Part shown: one piece after another, positions 37,286-49,755 of the stretch
Layout: each line of letters begins with the position of its first letter
Numbering within the stretch: the first letter of the stretch is position 1
Origin: Aeromonas taiwanensis
GTDB lineage: Bacteria; Pseudomonadota; Gammaproteobacteria; Enterobacterales; Aeromonadaceae
Direction: 5' to 3'
Length of the DNA stretch: 64,000 bases
NCBI RefSeq assembly: GCF_000820165.1
Contig: NZ_CDDD01000030.1
Location: forward strand, 22,417-86,416
Translations under genes and position numbers: made by a program
Notes under the pieces: model-generated
The model's input: only the letters and a program-made list of their open reading frames with translations
The model's database searches: none
Told to the model about the DNA's origin: nothing

Positions 37286-38527
37286 ATGGCAACATTAGCT
37301 CAAAGAAAGAACGCGCCCAAAAAGATCTTCTCATTCCGCTGGCACGGCTTCAATCGCAAGGGGCAGAAGGTGTCCGGCGATTTCCAGGCCGACAGCATCA
37401 ATACCGTCAAGGCCGAACTGCGCAAGCAGGGCGTCAATGTCACCAAGGTCAGCAAGCAGGGCCAGGGGCTGTTTTCGAGGGGCGGCGTCCGGATCAAGCC
37501 GATGGACATCGCCGTCATCTCCCGCCAGATCACCACCATGCTCTCTGCCGGTGTGCCCCTGGTGCAGAGCCTGCAGATCATCGCCCGCGGCCACGAGAAG
37601 TCAGCAGTGCGCGAACTAATCGGCCAGATCGCCGCCGATGTGGAGACCGGTACCCCTCTGTCGGAGGCGCTACGCCGCCATCCCCGCTACTTTGACGATC
37701 TCTACTGCGATCTCGTCGAGGCAGGGGAGCAGTCCGGCGCACTGGAGACCATCTACGACCGCATCGCCACCTATCGCGAAAAGTCTGAAGCGCTCAAATC
37801 CAAGATCAAGAAGGCCATGTTCTACCCCGCCATGGTCATTCTGGTTGCCATCGTCGTTACCTCTATATTGCTGCTGTTCGTCATTCCCCAGTTCGAAGAG
37901 ATCTTCAAGAGCTTCGGTGCCGAGTTGCCCGCCTTTACCCAGTTCGTCATCGGCATCTCCCGGTTCATGCAGGCGTGGTGGTATGTCATCTTTGGCGGCC
38001 TCGCCCTGGCCGTTTTCCTCTATGTGCGAGCCTGGCGAACATCCCAGAAGGTGCGAGACAGCACCGACAGGTTCATTCTCACCATCCCCGTCGTGGGCAA
38101 CATACTGCACAAGGCCGCCATGGCCCGCTTTGCCCGCACCCTCTCCACCACCTTCTCCGCCGGTATTCCCCTGGTGGAGGCACTGGTCTCGTCGGCCGGC
38201 GCCTCGGGCAACTATGTCTACCGCACAGCCATCATGGCCATTCGCAACGAGGTCATGGCTGGCATGCAGATCAACGTCGCCATGCGCACCGTGGATCTCT
38301 TTCCCGACATGGTGACCCAGATGGTCATGATCGGTGAGGAGTCTGGCGCCATTGACGACATGCTCTCCAAGGTCGCGGGCATCTTCGAGCAGGAGGTCGA
38401 TGACATGGTGGACGGGCTCACCAGCCTGCTCGAACCCATCATCATGGTGGTGCTGGGGGTGCTGGTTGGCGGCATGGTCGTTGCCATGTACCTCCCCATC
38501 TTCAAGCTGGGCTCTGTGATACACTGA
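37286..38527 (+). CDS. tapC: Type IV pilus inner-membrane platform protein TapC (PilC)
   Basis: The polytopic platform that couples the TapB motor to pilin insertion. The 413-residue protein has two T2SSF domains (about 72-195 and 275-398), with the conserved TMLSAGVPLVQSLQI and TLSTTFSAGIPLVEAL openings, and three membrane helices near 180, 225 and 385. The ATG at 37286 follows AGGATGCAG; the frame extends five codons back only with a TTG. Length is the same as known TapC/PilC. It follows tapB by 124 bases. Confidence 0.95.
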   Translation: MATLAQRKNAPKKIFSFRWHGFNRKGQKVSGDFQADSINTVKAELRKQGVNVTKVSKQGQGLFSRGGVRIKPMDIAVISRQITTMLSAGVPLVQSLQIIARGHEKSAVRELIGQIAADVETGTPLSEALRRHPRYFDDLYCDLVEAGEQSGALETIYDRIATYREKSEALKSKIKKAMFYPAMVILVAIVVTSILLLFVIPQFEEIFKSFGAELPAFTQFVIGISRFMQAWWYVIFGGLALAVFLYVRAWRTSQKVRDSTDRFILTIPVVGNILHKAAMARFARTLSTTFSAGIPLVEALVSSAGASGNYVYRTAIMAIRNEVMAGMQINVAMRTVDLFPDMVTQMVMIGEESGAIDDMLSKVAGIFEQEVDDMVDGLTSLLEPIIMVVLGVLVGGMVVAMYLPIFKLGSVIH

Positions 38528-38604
38528 CCTCCTTGGTGAGCGGCCAGCCGGCTGGTTTCAGCCTGGCCGCCTGCCCCCTCTTTCCCAACACTAGCGATTG
38601 ATTT

Positions 38605-39477
38605 ATGGCGCCTCTTATTGAACTGGCCCTAGGCTTGCCCTGGCTCTATCTCTCCTTGATCTTTCTCTTCTCCCTCATGGTGGGCAGTTTCCTCAACGTG
38701 GTGATCCACCGCCTGCCCATCATGATGGAGCGGGATTGGCGCGCCGAATATCACGACTATTTCGATGAGGATGAGTCCATCTCCGCCAACGAACGCTACA
38801 ACCTGATGGTACCCCGCTCCGCCTGCCCTCACTGCGGCCATGCCATCACGGCCATCGAGAATATTCCACTCCTGAGCTGGCTCTGGCTCAGAGGGCGCTG
38901 CCGCGAGTGCCAGGCCCCCATTTCGGCCCGCTATCCTCTGGTCGAACTACTCACGGCCCTGCTGTCCGTCGCCGTGGCCGCCACTCTGACGCCCAGCTGG
39001 GGTGTGCTTGCTGCCCTCTTGCTCACCTGGAGTCTAGTGGCGCTCACCTTTATCGATCTGGACAAGATGCTGCTGCCAGACCAGATCACCCTGCCACTGC
39101 TGTGGAGCGGGTTGCTGTTCAACCTGCTGGGTGGTTTCGTTCCCCTAGTTGATGCGGTCATCGGAGCCATGGCGGGTTATCTGGTGCTCTGGAGCCTCTA
39201 CTGGAGTTTCAAGCTGCTCACCGGCAAGGAGGGCATGGGGTATGGTGACTTCAAGCTGCTGGCGGCGCTGGGAGCCTGGCTCGGCTGGCAGGCGCTCCCC
39301 ATCATACTGCTGCTCTCCTCCCTTGTGGGGGCCGTCATCGGCATCACACTGATCGCTCTGCGCAAGCACCATCAGGGCAACCCAATCCCCTTTGGCCCCT
39401 ACCTTGCCATCGCGGGCTGGATAGCGCTGCTGTGGGGGGATAAGATCACCCGCTGGTATCTCGAACTCGTGCTCTAG
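38605..39477 (+). CDS. tapD: Prepilin peptidase / N-methyltransferase TapD (PilD)
   Basis: An inner-membrane aspartic protease that cleaves prepilin leaders and methylates the new N-terminal phenylalanine. In Aeromonas TapD also serves type II secretion. The 290-residue protein has the N-terminal DiS_P_DiS domain with two cysteine pairs (CPHC near 74-77, CREC near 97-100) and the catalytic aspartates in FIDLDKMLLPD and GYGDFKLL. Seven or eight hydrophobic helices are visible. Last of the four tap genes; coaE follows after 18 bases. Confidence 0.96.
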   Translation: MAPLIELALGLPWLYLSLIFLFSLMVGSFLNVVIHRLPIMMERDWRAEYHDYFDEDESISANERYNLMVPRSACPHCGHAITAIENIPLLSWLWLRGRCRECQAPISARYPLVELLTALLSVAVAATLTPSWGVLAALLLTWSLVALTFIDLDKMLLPDQITLPLLWSGLLFNLLGGFVPLVDAVIGAMAGYLVLWSLYWSFKLLTGKEGMGYGDFKLLAALGAWLGWQALPIILLLSSLVGAVIGITLIALRKHHQGNPIPFGPYLAIAGWIALLWGDKITRWYLELVL

Positions 39478-39495
39478 CAAAAGGATCTCTGACTC

Positions 39496-40110
39496 ATGTA
39501 TGTGGTAGCCATCACCGGCGGCATCGGCAGCGGCAAGACCACGGTCGCCGATCGGTTCGCGGCCTTGGGGATCGACGTAGTCGATGCCGACGTCATCGCC
39601 CGCGAGGTCGTGGAGCCCGGCACCCCGGCCCTGGCCGCCATTGCCGCCCATTTTGGCCCGGATGTCGTTGCCCCCGATGGCCAGCTCGATCGCCGCCGGC
39701 TGCGAGAGCGGATCTTCACCGATTCGCAGGCCAAGGAGTGGCTCAATGCCCTGCTCCATCCCCTCATCCGCAGCGAGATGCTGCGCCAGTGTGCGGCAAC
39801 CCGCTCCCCCTACTGCCTGCTGGTCGTCCCCTTGCTGGTGGAAAACAGACTCACTGCCCTCGCCGATCGGGTACTGGTGATCGATGTGGACGAAGCGACG
39901 CAAATCGAGCGTACCTGCCGCCGCGATGGCGTCAGTCGGGAACAGGCCCTGGCGATACTGGCGTCCCAGGCGAGCCGCAGCGAGCGCCTGGCGATGGCCG
40001 ATGACGTACTGGACAACCAAAGTGGCACAAGCGAGACCATTACCGCGCGAATTTTAGCCCTGCACCAGACATATCTGGCATTTGCCTCTCAACAAGCCAG
40101 CCAACAGTGA
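39496..40110 (+). CDS. coaE: Dephospho-CoA kinase CoaE
   Basis: CoaE phosphorylates the 3' hydroxyl of dephospho-CoA, the last step of coenzyme A synthesis. The 204-residue protein starts with the P-loop TGGIGSGKTTVADRF (7-21), followed by DADVIAREV and VVPLLVEN, all diagnostic. Length is typical. It is the link between the pilus genes and zapD-yacG, an order conserved in many gammaproteobacteria. Confidence 0.96.
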   Translation: MYVVAITGGIGSGKTTVADRFAALGIDVVDADVIAREVVEPGTPALAAIAAHFGPDVVAPDGQLDRRRLRERIFTDSQAKEWLNALLHPLIRSEMLRQCAATRSPYCLLVVPLLVENRLTALADRVLVIDVDEATQIERTCRRDGVSREQALAILASQASRSERLAMADDVLDNQSGTSETITARILALHQTYLAFASQQASQQ

Positions 40111-40147
40111 GTACACTAGGCCGGTTTATGGCTGGCCAGGATTAGGC

Positions 40148-40870
40148 ATGATTTACGATTTTCCCCTCAACGAAAAAAGCCGGACCTATCTTCGTCTGGA
40201 GTCCCTGTTTTCCCAGATCCGCGACAATCTGGAGAGTGACCAGTCCTGGGCACACATCGCCTTCTTCAAGGGGTTGTTCGATTTGCAGGAGCTGCTGGAG
40301 CGCGGCGATCTACGTGCCGATCTAATCAAGGATCTGGAGCGCCTCGGCCAGCGCCTGAGCCACTGGGCCAACCTGCCCGACGTCGATCTCGAGCAGATCC
40401 AGCGGATGCAGCAGGAGAGCACCCAGCTCTCCCGCAACCTGCTCAACTCCCCGCGTCCCGGTGCCCGCCTGAAGGAAGATCGTCTGCTCGGCTCCATCCG
40501 TCAACGTTTCTCCATCCCGGGCGGCCTGTGCGCCTTCGACGTGCCCCAGCTGCACCACTGGCTGATCACCCCGGCCGTGGCACGCCACCAGCAGATGCAG
40601 CAATGGCTCAGCGACATCACCCTGCTGATGAACGCCATCACCCTGCTGCTGCGCCTGTGGCGCGAGTCGGGCAACTTCAGCGAGCAAGTGGCCACCAACG
40701 GCTTCTTCCAGGACACCGCCGAGGGAGCCGAACTTATCCGCATACGCTTGTCCGGCACCCAGCCCTGCTATCCGACCCTGAGTGGACACAAAAACCGTTT
40801 TGCCCTGCGCTTCCTGCCGACGACGGAACAGCAGATTGGCGACGTCGCGTTCCAGCTCGCCTGTTGTTGA
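40148..40870 (+). CDS. zapD: Cell division protein ZapD
   Basis: ZapD cross-links FtsZ filaments and stabilises the Z ring. The 240-residue, mostly helical protein opens with [17 protein letters not shown], which matches the family, and has the conserved FAL/RF beta-domain end (RFALRFLP). The ATG at 40148 has AGGA upstream; the frame begins at 40082 inside coaE but homology begins at the chosen site. It lies between coaE and yacG, and only 10 bases before yacG, so all three are likely one operon. Confidence 0.95.
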   Translation: MIYDFPLNEKSRTYLRLESLFSQIRDNLESDQSWAHIAFFKGLFDLQELLERGDLRADLIKDLERLGQRLSHWANLPDVDLEQIQRMQQESTQLSRNLLNSPRPGARLKEDRLLGSIRQRFSIPGGLCAFDVPQLHHWLITPAVARHQQMQQWLSDITLLMNAITLLLRLWRESGNFSEQVATNGFFQDTAEGAELIRIRLSGTQPCYPTLSGHKNRFALRFLPTTEQQIGDVAFQLACC

Positions 40871-40880
40871 GGAGCGCCCC

Positions 40881-41075
40881 ATGGTAACCAAGGTAAAGTG
40901 CCCGACCTGTCAGACCGAAATCGAGTGGGGCCCCCAGAGCCCGTTTCGCCCCTTCTGCAGCAAGCGCTGCCAGCTGATCGACCTCGGCGAATGGGCGGAT
41001 GAACAGAAGCGCATCCCGGGCGAGATCAACCCGGATCTGCTGCCCGATCCGGAGCAGGGCGATCCCTGGCAGTAA
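40881..41075 (+). CDS. yacG: DNA gyrase inhibitor YacG
   Basis: A 64-residue zinc protein that binds GyrB and blocks its DNA binding. The zinc site is CPTC at 7-10 and CSKRC near 26-30, spaced as in E. coli YacG, followed by LIDLGEWA. Ribosome site GAGGAGCG is excellent. Last gene of coaE-zapD-yacG, closed by a terminator. Confidence 0.95.
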   Translation: MVTKVKCPTCQTEIEWGPQSPFRPFCSKRCQLIDLGEWADEQKRIPGEINPDLLPDPEQGDPWQ

Positions 41076-41088
41076 ACACAACATGATC

Positions 41089-41115
41089 AAAAAAGGGCCT
41101 AAGAGGCCCTTTTTC
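41089..41115. terminator. Bidirectional terminator between yacG and mutT
   Basis: A 10-bp stem AAAAGGGCCT/AGGCCCTTTT (41091-41100 with 41104-41113), loop AAG, with A and T runs on either side. It stands between convergent genes. Confidence 0.92.
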
Positions 41116-41132
41116 AATACCGTGATACCGCC

Positions 41133-41537
41133 TCAGGGCAGCGAGGCCTGCAGCCGCGCTACTATGGGGCCGTTGGCATCCGGGAAACGGTATTCGTGCA
41201 GCGAGGCCAGCGGCACCCAGCGGCACTCCTGCCCCTCCTTGCCAAACGGCTCGCCATGGAAGCGGGTCACTTTCCAGATATCCAGCAAAACCTGCTTGTC
41301 GGGGTAGTCGTGGTGCAGCTCCATGAAGGGGGCACAATCCTGCACCCGGATCCCGATCTCCTCCCACAGCTCCCGGTCCAGCGCGGTCAGCAAGTCTTCA
41401 CCCGATTCCACCTTGCCCCCGGGAAACTCCCAGCGATCCCCCTGATGGCGATCGGCAGAGCGTTTGGCGATGAAGATATCGCCCCGTTCGTTCTCGATGA
41501 CGCCGACCGCCACCCAGATCCGTTTCTTCTGTTCCAT
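41133..41537 (-). CDS. mutT: 8-oxo-dGTP diphosphatase MutT
   Basis: MutT hydrolyses 8-oxo-dGTP to the monophosphate so that oxidised guanine is not built into DNA. The 134-residue protein has the complete Nudix box GGKVESGEDLLTALDRELWEEIG at about 40-62, and the MutT-like opening WVAVGVIENERGDIFIAKR. Length is close to E. coli MutT (129). It follows secA on the same strand after a hairpin, the same neighbour order as in E. coli. Confidence 0.94.
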   Translation of the reverse strand: MEQKKRIWVAVGVIENERGDIFIAKRSADRHQGDRWEFPGGKVESGEDLLTALDRELWEEIGIRVQDCAPFMELHHDYPDKQVLLDIWKVTRFHGEPFGKEGQECRWVPLASLHEYRFPDANGPIVARLQASLP

Positions 41538-41583
41538 TTCGGTTACCTCGTCAGATGCAGGTCACTGCGCATTTCTCATCAAT

Positions 41584-41612
41584 AACAAGGCGGGCACTGG
41601 GCCCGCCTTGTT
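41584..41612 (-). terminator. Hairpin after secA
   Basis: A 12-bp perfect stem (41584-41595 with 41601-41612) with a 5-base loop lies 16 bases past the secA stop on the minus strand. The T-run is weak (TATTGATG), so some readthrough into mutT is likely. Confidence 0.65.
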
Positions 41613-41628
41613 ATGGCATCGCGCGTTA

Positions 41629-44346
<2,718 letters not shown>

Positions 44347-44403
44347 GGGTACCAACTGTTTTGGTTATATAAGCGTTCCGTCACTGGAACCTGAAGAAAA
44401 AAC

Positions 44404-45309
44404 CTAACCCCGTCTGGCATTCAGAAAGCGCGCGGGGTTGACCTGACGACCATCTTTCAACACTTCGTAATGCAAATGAACTCCGGTTGCACGACCGGTG
44501 CGCCCCATCAGGGCTATCTTCTGGCCTTCATCGACCAGGGTGCCCACATCCACCAGCAACTTGGAATTGTGGGCATAACGGGTCACCAGACCATTGCCAT
44601 GGTCTATTTCCACCATGTTGCCAAATTCCGGATGACGGCCAGCCCAGCTGACGATCCCCTTGCCGGTCGCCAGGATGGGCGTGCCGGGCTTGCCACGGAA
44701 ATCCACACCCTTGTGCATCTTGGCGCGACCGTTGAACGGATCGACCCGGCCACCGAAGCCGGAGGAGATCCAGACTCGCTCCTGCTTCACCGGTGAACCC
44801 GGGATGAAGCCAGCATCGGTGATATGGTGATTCATGATGAAGGTTTCAAGTACCGACAGCTGTTCTTCACGGCTGCTGAGCTGGCGGTTGAGGTGTTCCA
44901 TGGAGTCTTGCAATTCGTTGAGGCTGACTTCCAGATCCGCATCATAGGAGGGGCCACCCATGGGAGGCAGCTCCTTGAAGTTGAACTCTTCGGGATCCAG
45001 GTCTGCCTTCTCGGTCAGGCGTTCGCCGAGGGCATTGAGGCGGCCAAGCTGCCCCTGCATGGTGCCCACCTGGGCCGCCAGCATGGCGAGCTGTTCACGG
45101 GCTTCATCGGCCCCTTGTGCGGTTTTTTGCTGTTCGGCCAGGGCCAGCGCGGTTTCCAGCGCGTCCATTTTTTGCTGCCAGCTCTGCCAGAGCCAGCCGC
45201 CACCCAGGGCCAATACAGTGAAGAGGATACCGCCGACCCAGGCCAGACGTTGTTTGGGTAAGTGCAACTTGCGGCGCTGCTTACCGTGGAGGATCAGGGT
45301 AATGCTCAT
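44404..45309 (-). CDS. M23-family metallopeptidase, envelope-anchored
   Basis: A 301-residue protein with one N-terminal membrane helix (about 24-44), coiled-coil stretches around 47-95 and 125-155, and a C-terminal M23 peptidase/LytM domain (about 195-290). The zinc and catalytic residues are in HKGVDF, RYAHNS and HLHYEV, so it should be an active endopeptidase cutting peptidoglycan cross-links, or an amidase activator. It lies between lpxC and secA on the same strand, where E. coli has secM. Its place beside division genes suggests a role in septal wall hydrolysis (inference). Confidence 0.87.
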   Translation of the reverse strand: MSITLILHGKQRRKLHLPKQRLAWVGGILFTVLALGGGWLWQSWQQKMDALETALALAEQQKTAQGADEAREQLAMLAAQVGTMQGQLGRLNALGERLTEKADLDPEEFNFKELPPMGGPSYDADLEVSLNELQDSMEHLNRQLSSREEQLSVLETFIMNHHITDAGFIPGSPVKQERVWISSGFGGRVDPFNGRAKMHKGVDFRGKPGTPILATGKGIVSWAGRHPEFGNMVEIDHGNGLVTRYAHNSKLLVDVGTLVDEGQKIALMGRTGRATGVHLHYEVLKDGRQVNPARFLNARRG

Positions 45310-45402
45310 AGAAATATGTCTTCTCGGTCAGGTGAGGCCAGAGGCCCGCACGGGCAATAAAACCGGGAGATAATCGGTATTAAAGGATGGAATAAACAAA
45401 TG

Positions 45403-45439
45403 ACAGGACGTCGGTGCGGAGAGATGACCGACGTCCTGT
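45403..45439 (-). terminator. Hairpin after lpxC
   Basis: ACAGGACGTCGGT (45403-45415) pairs perfectly with ACCGACGTCCTGT (45427-45439) around an 11-base loop, 10 bases beyond the lpxC stop on the minus strand. T-richness after it is modest. Confidence 0.65.
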
Positions 45440-45449
45440 TGCACAGCTA

Positions 45450-46373
45450 TCAGGCCAGAACCAGACCGTTGTCGTAGTAAGCGATGGGCGCTTTGTCGCC
45501 CTCACCCTCGAAGGTCACCAGTTCCCAAGCCTCCTGCTGGGCCAGCAAGGCGCGCAGCAGCTTGTTGTTCAGGGCATGGCCCGTCTTGTAGGCACGGAAT
45601 TCACCGATGATGCTGCGATTGCACATGTACAGATCACCGATGGCATCCAGCATCTTGTGCTTGACGAACTCGTCCTCGTAACGCAGACCATCTTCGTTCA
45701 GCACCCGGTAGTCATCCAGGACCACAGCGTTTTCCAGGCTGCCGCCCAGCGCCAGGTTCTGGGAACGCAGGTACTCGATGTCGCGCATGAAGCCGAAGGT
45801 ACGGGCACGGCTGATCTCTTTCACGAAGGAGCTGCCGGAGAAGTCGAGCACGCAACGCTGGTTGCGGCCTTCAAACACCGGATGCTGGAAGTCGATCTCG
45901 AGATCCATCTTGAAGCCGTTGCGGTAGGGGTGGAATTCCGCCCACTTGTCACCGTCTTCAACCCGCACGCTCTGCTTGATACGCACGAACTGCTTGGGTG
46001 CATTCTGTTCACGGATACCCACTTCCTGCAGCAGGTAGATGAACGGATGCGCACTGCCATCCATCACCGGGATCTCGGGTGCGTCAACCTCCACATAGAG
46101 GTTGTCGATCCCCATCCCGGCCAGGGCGGCAGAGAGGTGTTCGATGGTGGACACGCGGACACCGGCTTCGTTCACCAGAGCGGTACAAAGCACGGTATCA
46201 CGCACCTGATCGGCGTTGGCTGGCAGCTCTACCACAGGATTCAGATCGGTACGCAAGTAAACGATCCCTGTGTTAACAGGCGCCGGACGGAACGTCATGG
46301 TGACTTTCCGGCCCGAATGCAGGCCCACACCGGTGGCCTGGACACTCGTTTTCAAGGTTCTTTGTCTAATCAT
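45450..46373 (-). CDS. lpxC: UDP-3-O-acyl-N-acetylglucosamine deacetylase LpxC
   Basis: LpxC is the zinc deacetylase that commits UDP-acyl-GlcNAc to lipid A synthesis. The 307-residue protein has the zinc histidines in [10 protein letters not shown] (His79 region) and [10 protein letters not shown] (His238/Asp242 region), the basic patch and the GVGLHSGR opening. Length matches E. coli (305). As in other gammaproteobacteria it directly follows ftsZ. LpxC level is usually controlled by FtsH proteolysis; nothing in the DNA adds to that. Confidence 0.97.
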   Translation of the reverse strand: MIRQRTLKTSVQATGVGLHSGRKVTMTFRPAPVNTGIVYLRTDLNPVVELPANADQVRDTVLCTALVNEAGVRVSTIEHLSAALAGMGIDNLYVEVDAPEIPVMDGSAHPFIYLLQEVGIREQNAPKQFVRIKQSVRVEDGDKWAEFHPYRNGFKMDLEIDFQHPVFEGRNQRCVLDFSGSSFVKEISRARTFGFMRDIEYLRSQNLALGGSLENAVVLDDYRVLNEDGLRYEDEFVKHKMLDAIGDLYMCNRSIIGEFRAYKTGHALNNKLLRALLAQQEAWELVTFEGEGDKAPIAYYDNGLVLA

Positions 46374-46474
46374 GGGTGTATCCGCTTAACAGCTCATATT
46401 CCTGACCAGATGGTCGTTGCCGGGCCATCTTAGCACAATCCTTAAGCAACAAACAAACCAGAGCCATCAGAGGC

Positions 46475-47626
46475 TTAGTCTGCCTGCTTGCGCAGGAACG
46501 CAGGAATATCGAGATAATCCGGTTCGCGACGAGCTTGCGGCTCGGCGTTCACCACCTTGGCCGGGGCCTCTTCCATCACGCGAGACTGCAGGGCTTCGCT
46601 GATCAGGGGCTGACGAGCCGGACGCTCTTGTACCATGTTGTTCTTCACCAGGGTGATGTCGGGCTTGCGCTCGGCACCGATACCGGTGGCCACCACGGTC
46701 ACGCGCAGTTCGTCGTGCATTTCCGGGTCGATAACGGTACCCACCACCACGGTGGCGTTCTCGGACGCGAAGGCCTTGACCGCGTTACCGACGGTTTCGA
46801 ACTCTTCGATGGTCATGTCCATGCCGGCGGTGATGTTGACCAGGATGCCACGGGCACCGGCCAGATCCACATCTTCCAGCAGCGGGCTGGAGATGGCCTT
46901 CTCGGCGGCTTCTTCGGCACGGTCGTCACCAGAAGCGGAGCCGGTACCCATCATGGCGGTACCCATCTCGCGCATCACGGTACGCACGTCCGCGAAGTCG
47001 ACGTTGATCAGGCCCGGGCGGGTGATCAGCTCGGCGATGCCCTGTACCGCGCCCAGCAGCACGTCGTTGGCTGCCTTGAAGGCGTCCAGCAGGGAGATGC
47101 CGCGACCCAGCACCTTCAGCAACTTGTCGTTGGGGATGGTGATCAGGGAGTCGACGTTCTTGGACAGCTCTTCGATACCGTGAGCGGCGAAGCCCATCCG
47201 CTTCTTACCTTCGAAGGAGAACGGCTTGGTCACGACGGCAACGGTCAGGATGCCCATCTCGCGGGCCACTTCGGCCACGATCGGCGCAGCACCGGTACCG
47301 GTACCACCGCCCATGCCGGCGGCGATGAACACCATGTCAGAACCGGTCAGCAGCTCACGCAGCGCTTCCCTGTCTTCCATGGCGGCGTCACGACCCACTT
47401 CCGGGTTGGCCCCGGCACCCAGACCCTTGGTGATGCCACCGCCGATCTGCAGGGTAGTGTTGGCACTGGAGTTGCGCAGCGCCTGGGCGTCGGTGTTGAC
47501 GGTAATGAACTCAACACCCTCGATGTTTTGACGAACCATGTGCTCGACTGCGTTGCCGCCGCCGCCACCCACACCTATCACCTTGATGACGGCTTCGTCA
47601 GTGTGGCTATCCATAAATTCAAACAT
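46475..47626 (-). CDS. ftsZ: Cell division GTPase FtsZ
   Basis: FtsZ polymerises into the ring that organises septation. The 383-residue protein has VIGVGGGGGNAV at the N-terminus, the tubulin signature GGGTGTGAAP near 104-113, the T7 synergy loop (NVDFADVRTVM), a variable linker and the conserved C-terminal peptide DYLDIPAFLRKQAD, which binds FtsA, ZipA and ZapD. Length equals E. coli FtsZ. It follows ftsA by 39 bases. Confidence 0.98.
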   Translation of the reverse strand: MFEFMDSHTDEAVIKVIGVGGGGGNAVEHMVRQNIEGVEFITVNTDAQALRNSSANTTLQIGGGITKGLGAGANPEVGRDAAMEDREALRELLTGSDMVFIAAGMGGGTGTGAAPIVAEVAREMGILTVAVVTKPFSFEGKKRMGFAAHGIEELSKNVDSLITIPNDKLLKVLGRGISLLDAFKAANDVLLGAVQGIAELITRPGLINVDFADVRTVMREMGTAMMGTGSASGDDRAEEAAEKAISSPLLEDVDLAGARGILVNITAGMDMTIEEFETVGNAVKAFASENATVVVGTVIDPEMHDELRVTVVATGIGAERKPDITLVKNNMVQERPARQPLISEALQSRVMEEAPAKVVNAEPQARREPDYLDIPAFLRKQAD

Positions 47627-47665
47627 GTTGTCTCTCCGCTTTATTTGCCTGACTCAGCAAAATCT

Positions 47666-48925
47666 TTAGAACTCGCCACGCAACCAGTTGCTGACCCGTT
47701 TGACCAGCCCACCTACGCTTGCCTTGGCGGCATATTCCTTGCTACTGCCGGTGGATTGATTGGTACGGCCATACTGCAACAACCCGACTGCGGTCGAGTA
47801 CACCGGTGCCTGTACGTAGTCACTCAATCCCCGGATATTCATGGGCTCACCCACCCGGACCTGGCTCTGGAAGATCTGCTCTGCACACTCCACAATGCCT
47901 TCGATCTGGGCCGCGCCACCGGTCAATACCACACCGGCGGCCAGCTGATGCTTGACCCCCTGTGCCTTCAATTCGCTCTGCACCCGCACCAGCTCGTCAT
48001 TCACCATGGAGAGCAACTCGGTGTAACGGGGTTCAATCACTTCCGCCAGAGTCTGCCGCTGCAGGCTGCGCGCCGGGCGACCGCCGACACTGGGGACTTC
48101 GATATTGTCTTCCTTGCTGACCAGGCGGCCGAGGGCACAGCCGTAGCGCACCTTGATCGCTTCCGCATCCAGCGGCGGCGTGCCGAAGGCGTAGGCGATG
48201 TCGCTGGTCACCGTGCTGCCGGCATAGGGGATCACCTTGGTGTGACGCAGGGCGCCGCCAGTAAACAGCGACATGTCCATGGTGCCGCCACCGATGTCCA
48301 CCACGCAGACACCCAGCTCCTTCTCGTCCTCGGTCAGCACGGCGTAGCTGGACGCCAGCGCGGAGAAGATCAGCTGATCCACCCGCAGGCCCACCTTCTC
48401 CACGCACTTCTCGATGTTGCGCGCCATGTCGTTGTGGCAGGTGATCAGATGCACCTTGGCCGCCATCCGCACGCCGGAGAGGCCGACCGGGTTCTTGATC
48501 CCTTCCTGATAGTCGATGGCGAACTCCTGGGGCAGCACGTGCAACACCCGCAGCTCGTCCGACAGTCGCACCGACTTGGCGGTGTGGATGACGTTGTCCA
48601 CGTCTTCCTGGGTCACCTCTTCATCGGAGATGGGCACCATGCCGGTCTCGTTGCGGCAGTCGATGTGCTTGCCGGAGAGCCCCAGATAGACGGAGCTGAT
48701 CTGGCAGTCGGCCATCATCTCGGCCTCTTCCACCGCGCGGCGCAGGGACTTGACCACGGAGTCGAGGTCATTGACCCCGCCCTTCTCCATCCCGCGAGAA
48801 GCGTGGCTGCCCATGCCGATGACATTGAGTTCGCCATCTGGCAATACTTCGCCAACCAGTACCGCCACCTTGGTCGTGCCGATATCCAGTCCGACAATCA
48901 AATTTCTATCTGCGGTGTTGGTCAT
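47666..48925 (-). CDS. ftsA: Cell division actin homologue FtsA
   Basis: FtsA tethers FtsZ to the membrane and recruits later divisome proteins. The 419-residue protein has the actin-like phosphate loops IVGLDIGTTKVAVLVG and VVDIGGGTMDMSLF, and the C-terminal amphipathic helix GLVKRVSNWLRGEF that binds the membrane. Its start overlaps the end of ftsQ by 20 bases, implying coupled translation. Confidence 0.97.
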   Translation of the reverse strand: MTNTADRNLIVGLDIGTTKVAVLVGEVLPDGELNVIGMGSHASRGMEKGGVNDLDSVVKSLRRAVEEAEMMADCQISSVYLGLSGKHIDCRNETGMVPISDEEVTQEDVDNVIHTAKSVRLSDELRVLHVLPQEFAIDYQEGIKNPVGLSGVRMAAKVHLITCHNDMARNIEKCVEKVGLRVDQLIFSALASSYAVLTEDEKELGVCVVDIGGGTMDMSLFTGGALRHTKVIPYAGSTVTSDIAYAFGTPPLDAEAIKVRYGCALGRLVSKEDNIEVPSVGGRPARSLQRQTLAEVIEPRYTELLSMVNDELVRVQSELKAQGVKHQLAAGVVLTGGAAQIEGIVECAEQIFQSQVRVGEPMNIRGLSDYVQAPVYSTAVGLLQYGRTNQSTGSSKEYAAKASVGGLVKRVSNWLRGEF

Positions 48926-49658
48926 TCACTTTCTCTTCGCTTTTCTTCCAGCCAACTGCCATCCCGGTGTCGTATCGAAGATCCACGTAAGCAACCCGCT
49001 CACGAGGCTCGATGACCGGAAAGGCATCGATAAACCGCTGCAGACGGAGCGCGATGTCCGAGCGCCCCACAAACAGCTGAATGTTGCCATCCAGGGTCAG
49101 TTCCCAGGCATGGCGGGGGGTCAGATGCACCCCCAGCAACTTGTATCCCTTTGCCGCCAACAGCGTCTCGTACTGATGGCTGGCCTCCAGCACCTTGGCC
49201 GCCTGGTCATCGGGGCCGGACAACTGCATCAGGGGTTTCTTCACCCTGTCCGGCGCACTGAATACCTCACCCTTGGTGTTGACGAAGCGGCTGTCATTCC
49301 AGCGGGCCGCCACGTCCTGTTCGGTGAGGTAGACCTTGATCTTGTTCGGCCACTTCTTGCGTACCGATACCTGGGCTACCCAGGGCAAGGCGTTCAGACG
49401 CGCCTGCAATTCGTTCACGTCCAGCTCGAAGAAGTTGCGCAGCTCGGCACCATCCAGCACGGCGGCACGCAACTCATCGGCTTTCAAATATTCGTGTTGC
49501 CCCTGCAGCAACAGCTCGCTCATGGGCAACCGACTGGCATCCGTCAGCCAATCTTTAACATCCAGCGCAGTCTGGTAGAGCCCCCACATGACCAGGATGA
49601 AAATTCCCACCCCGGCGATGAAGCCTCCCTTGGTGCGCCCTTGTGCCCTTGCCTCCAC
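48906..49658 (-). CDS. ftsQ: Cell division protein FtsQ
   Basis: A bitopic membrane protein of the FtsQLB complex that signals FtsWI activation. The 250-residue protein has a short cytoplasmic tail, a membrane helix at about 12-30, a POTRA domain (about 45-115) and the FtsQ beta domain with LPWVAQVSVRKKWPNKIKVYLTEQ-type sequence (split here for brevity). It lies 97 bases after murC, with no ddlB between them, as also seen in vibrios. Confidence 0.95.
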   Translation of the reverse strand: MEARAQGRTKGGFIAGVGIFILVMWGLYQTALDVKDWLTDASRLPMSELLLQGQHEYLKADELRAAVLDGAELRNFFELDVNELQARLNALPWVAQVSVRKKWPNKIKVYLTEQDVAARWNDSRFVNTKGEVFSAPDRVKKPLMQLSGPDDQAAKVLEASHQYETLLAAKGYKLLGVHLTPRHAWELTLDGNIQLFVGRSDIALRLQRFIDAFPVIEPRERVAYVDLRYDTGMAVGWKKSEEKVNDQHRR

Positions 49659-49755
49659 CCGATCGATCCCCGTTTAACGCGCCGTGCCGGCCACTTGCAG
49701 GCCGGTTCGCCATTATATAGGCCTCGGCTTGGCGGTCAAAATACTCATTGGGCCC

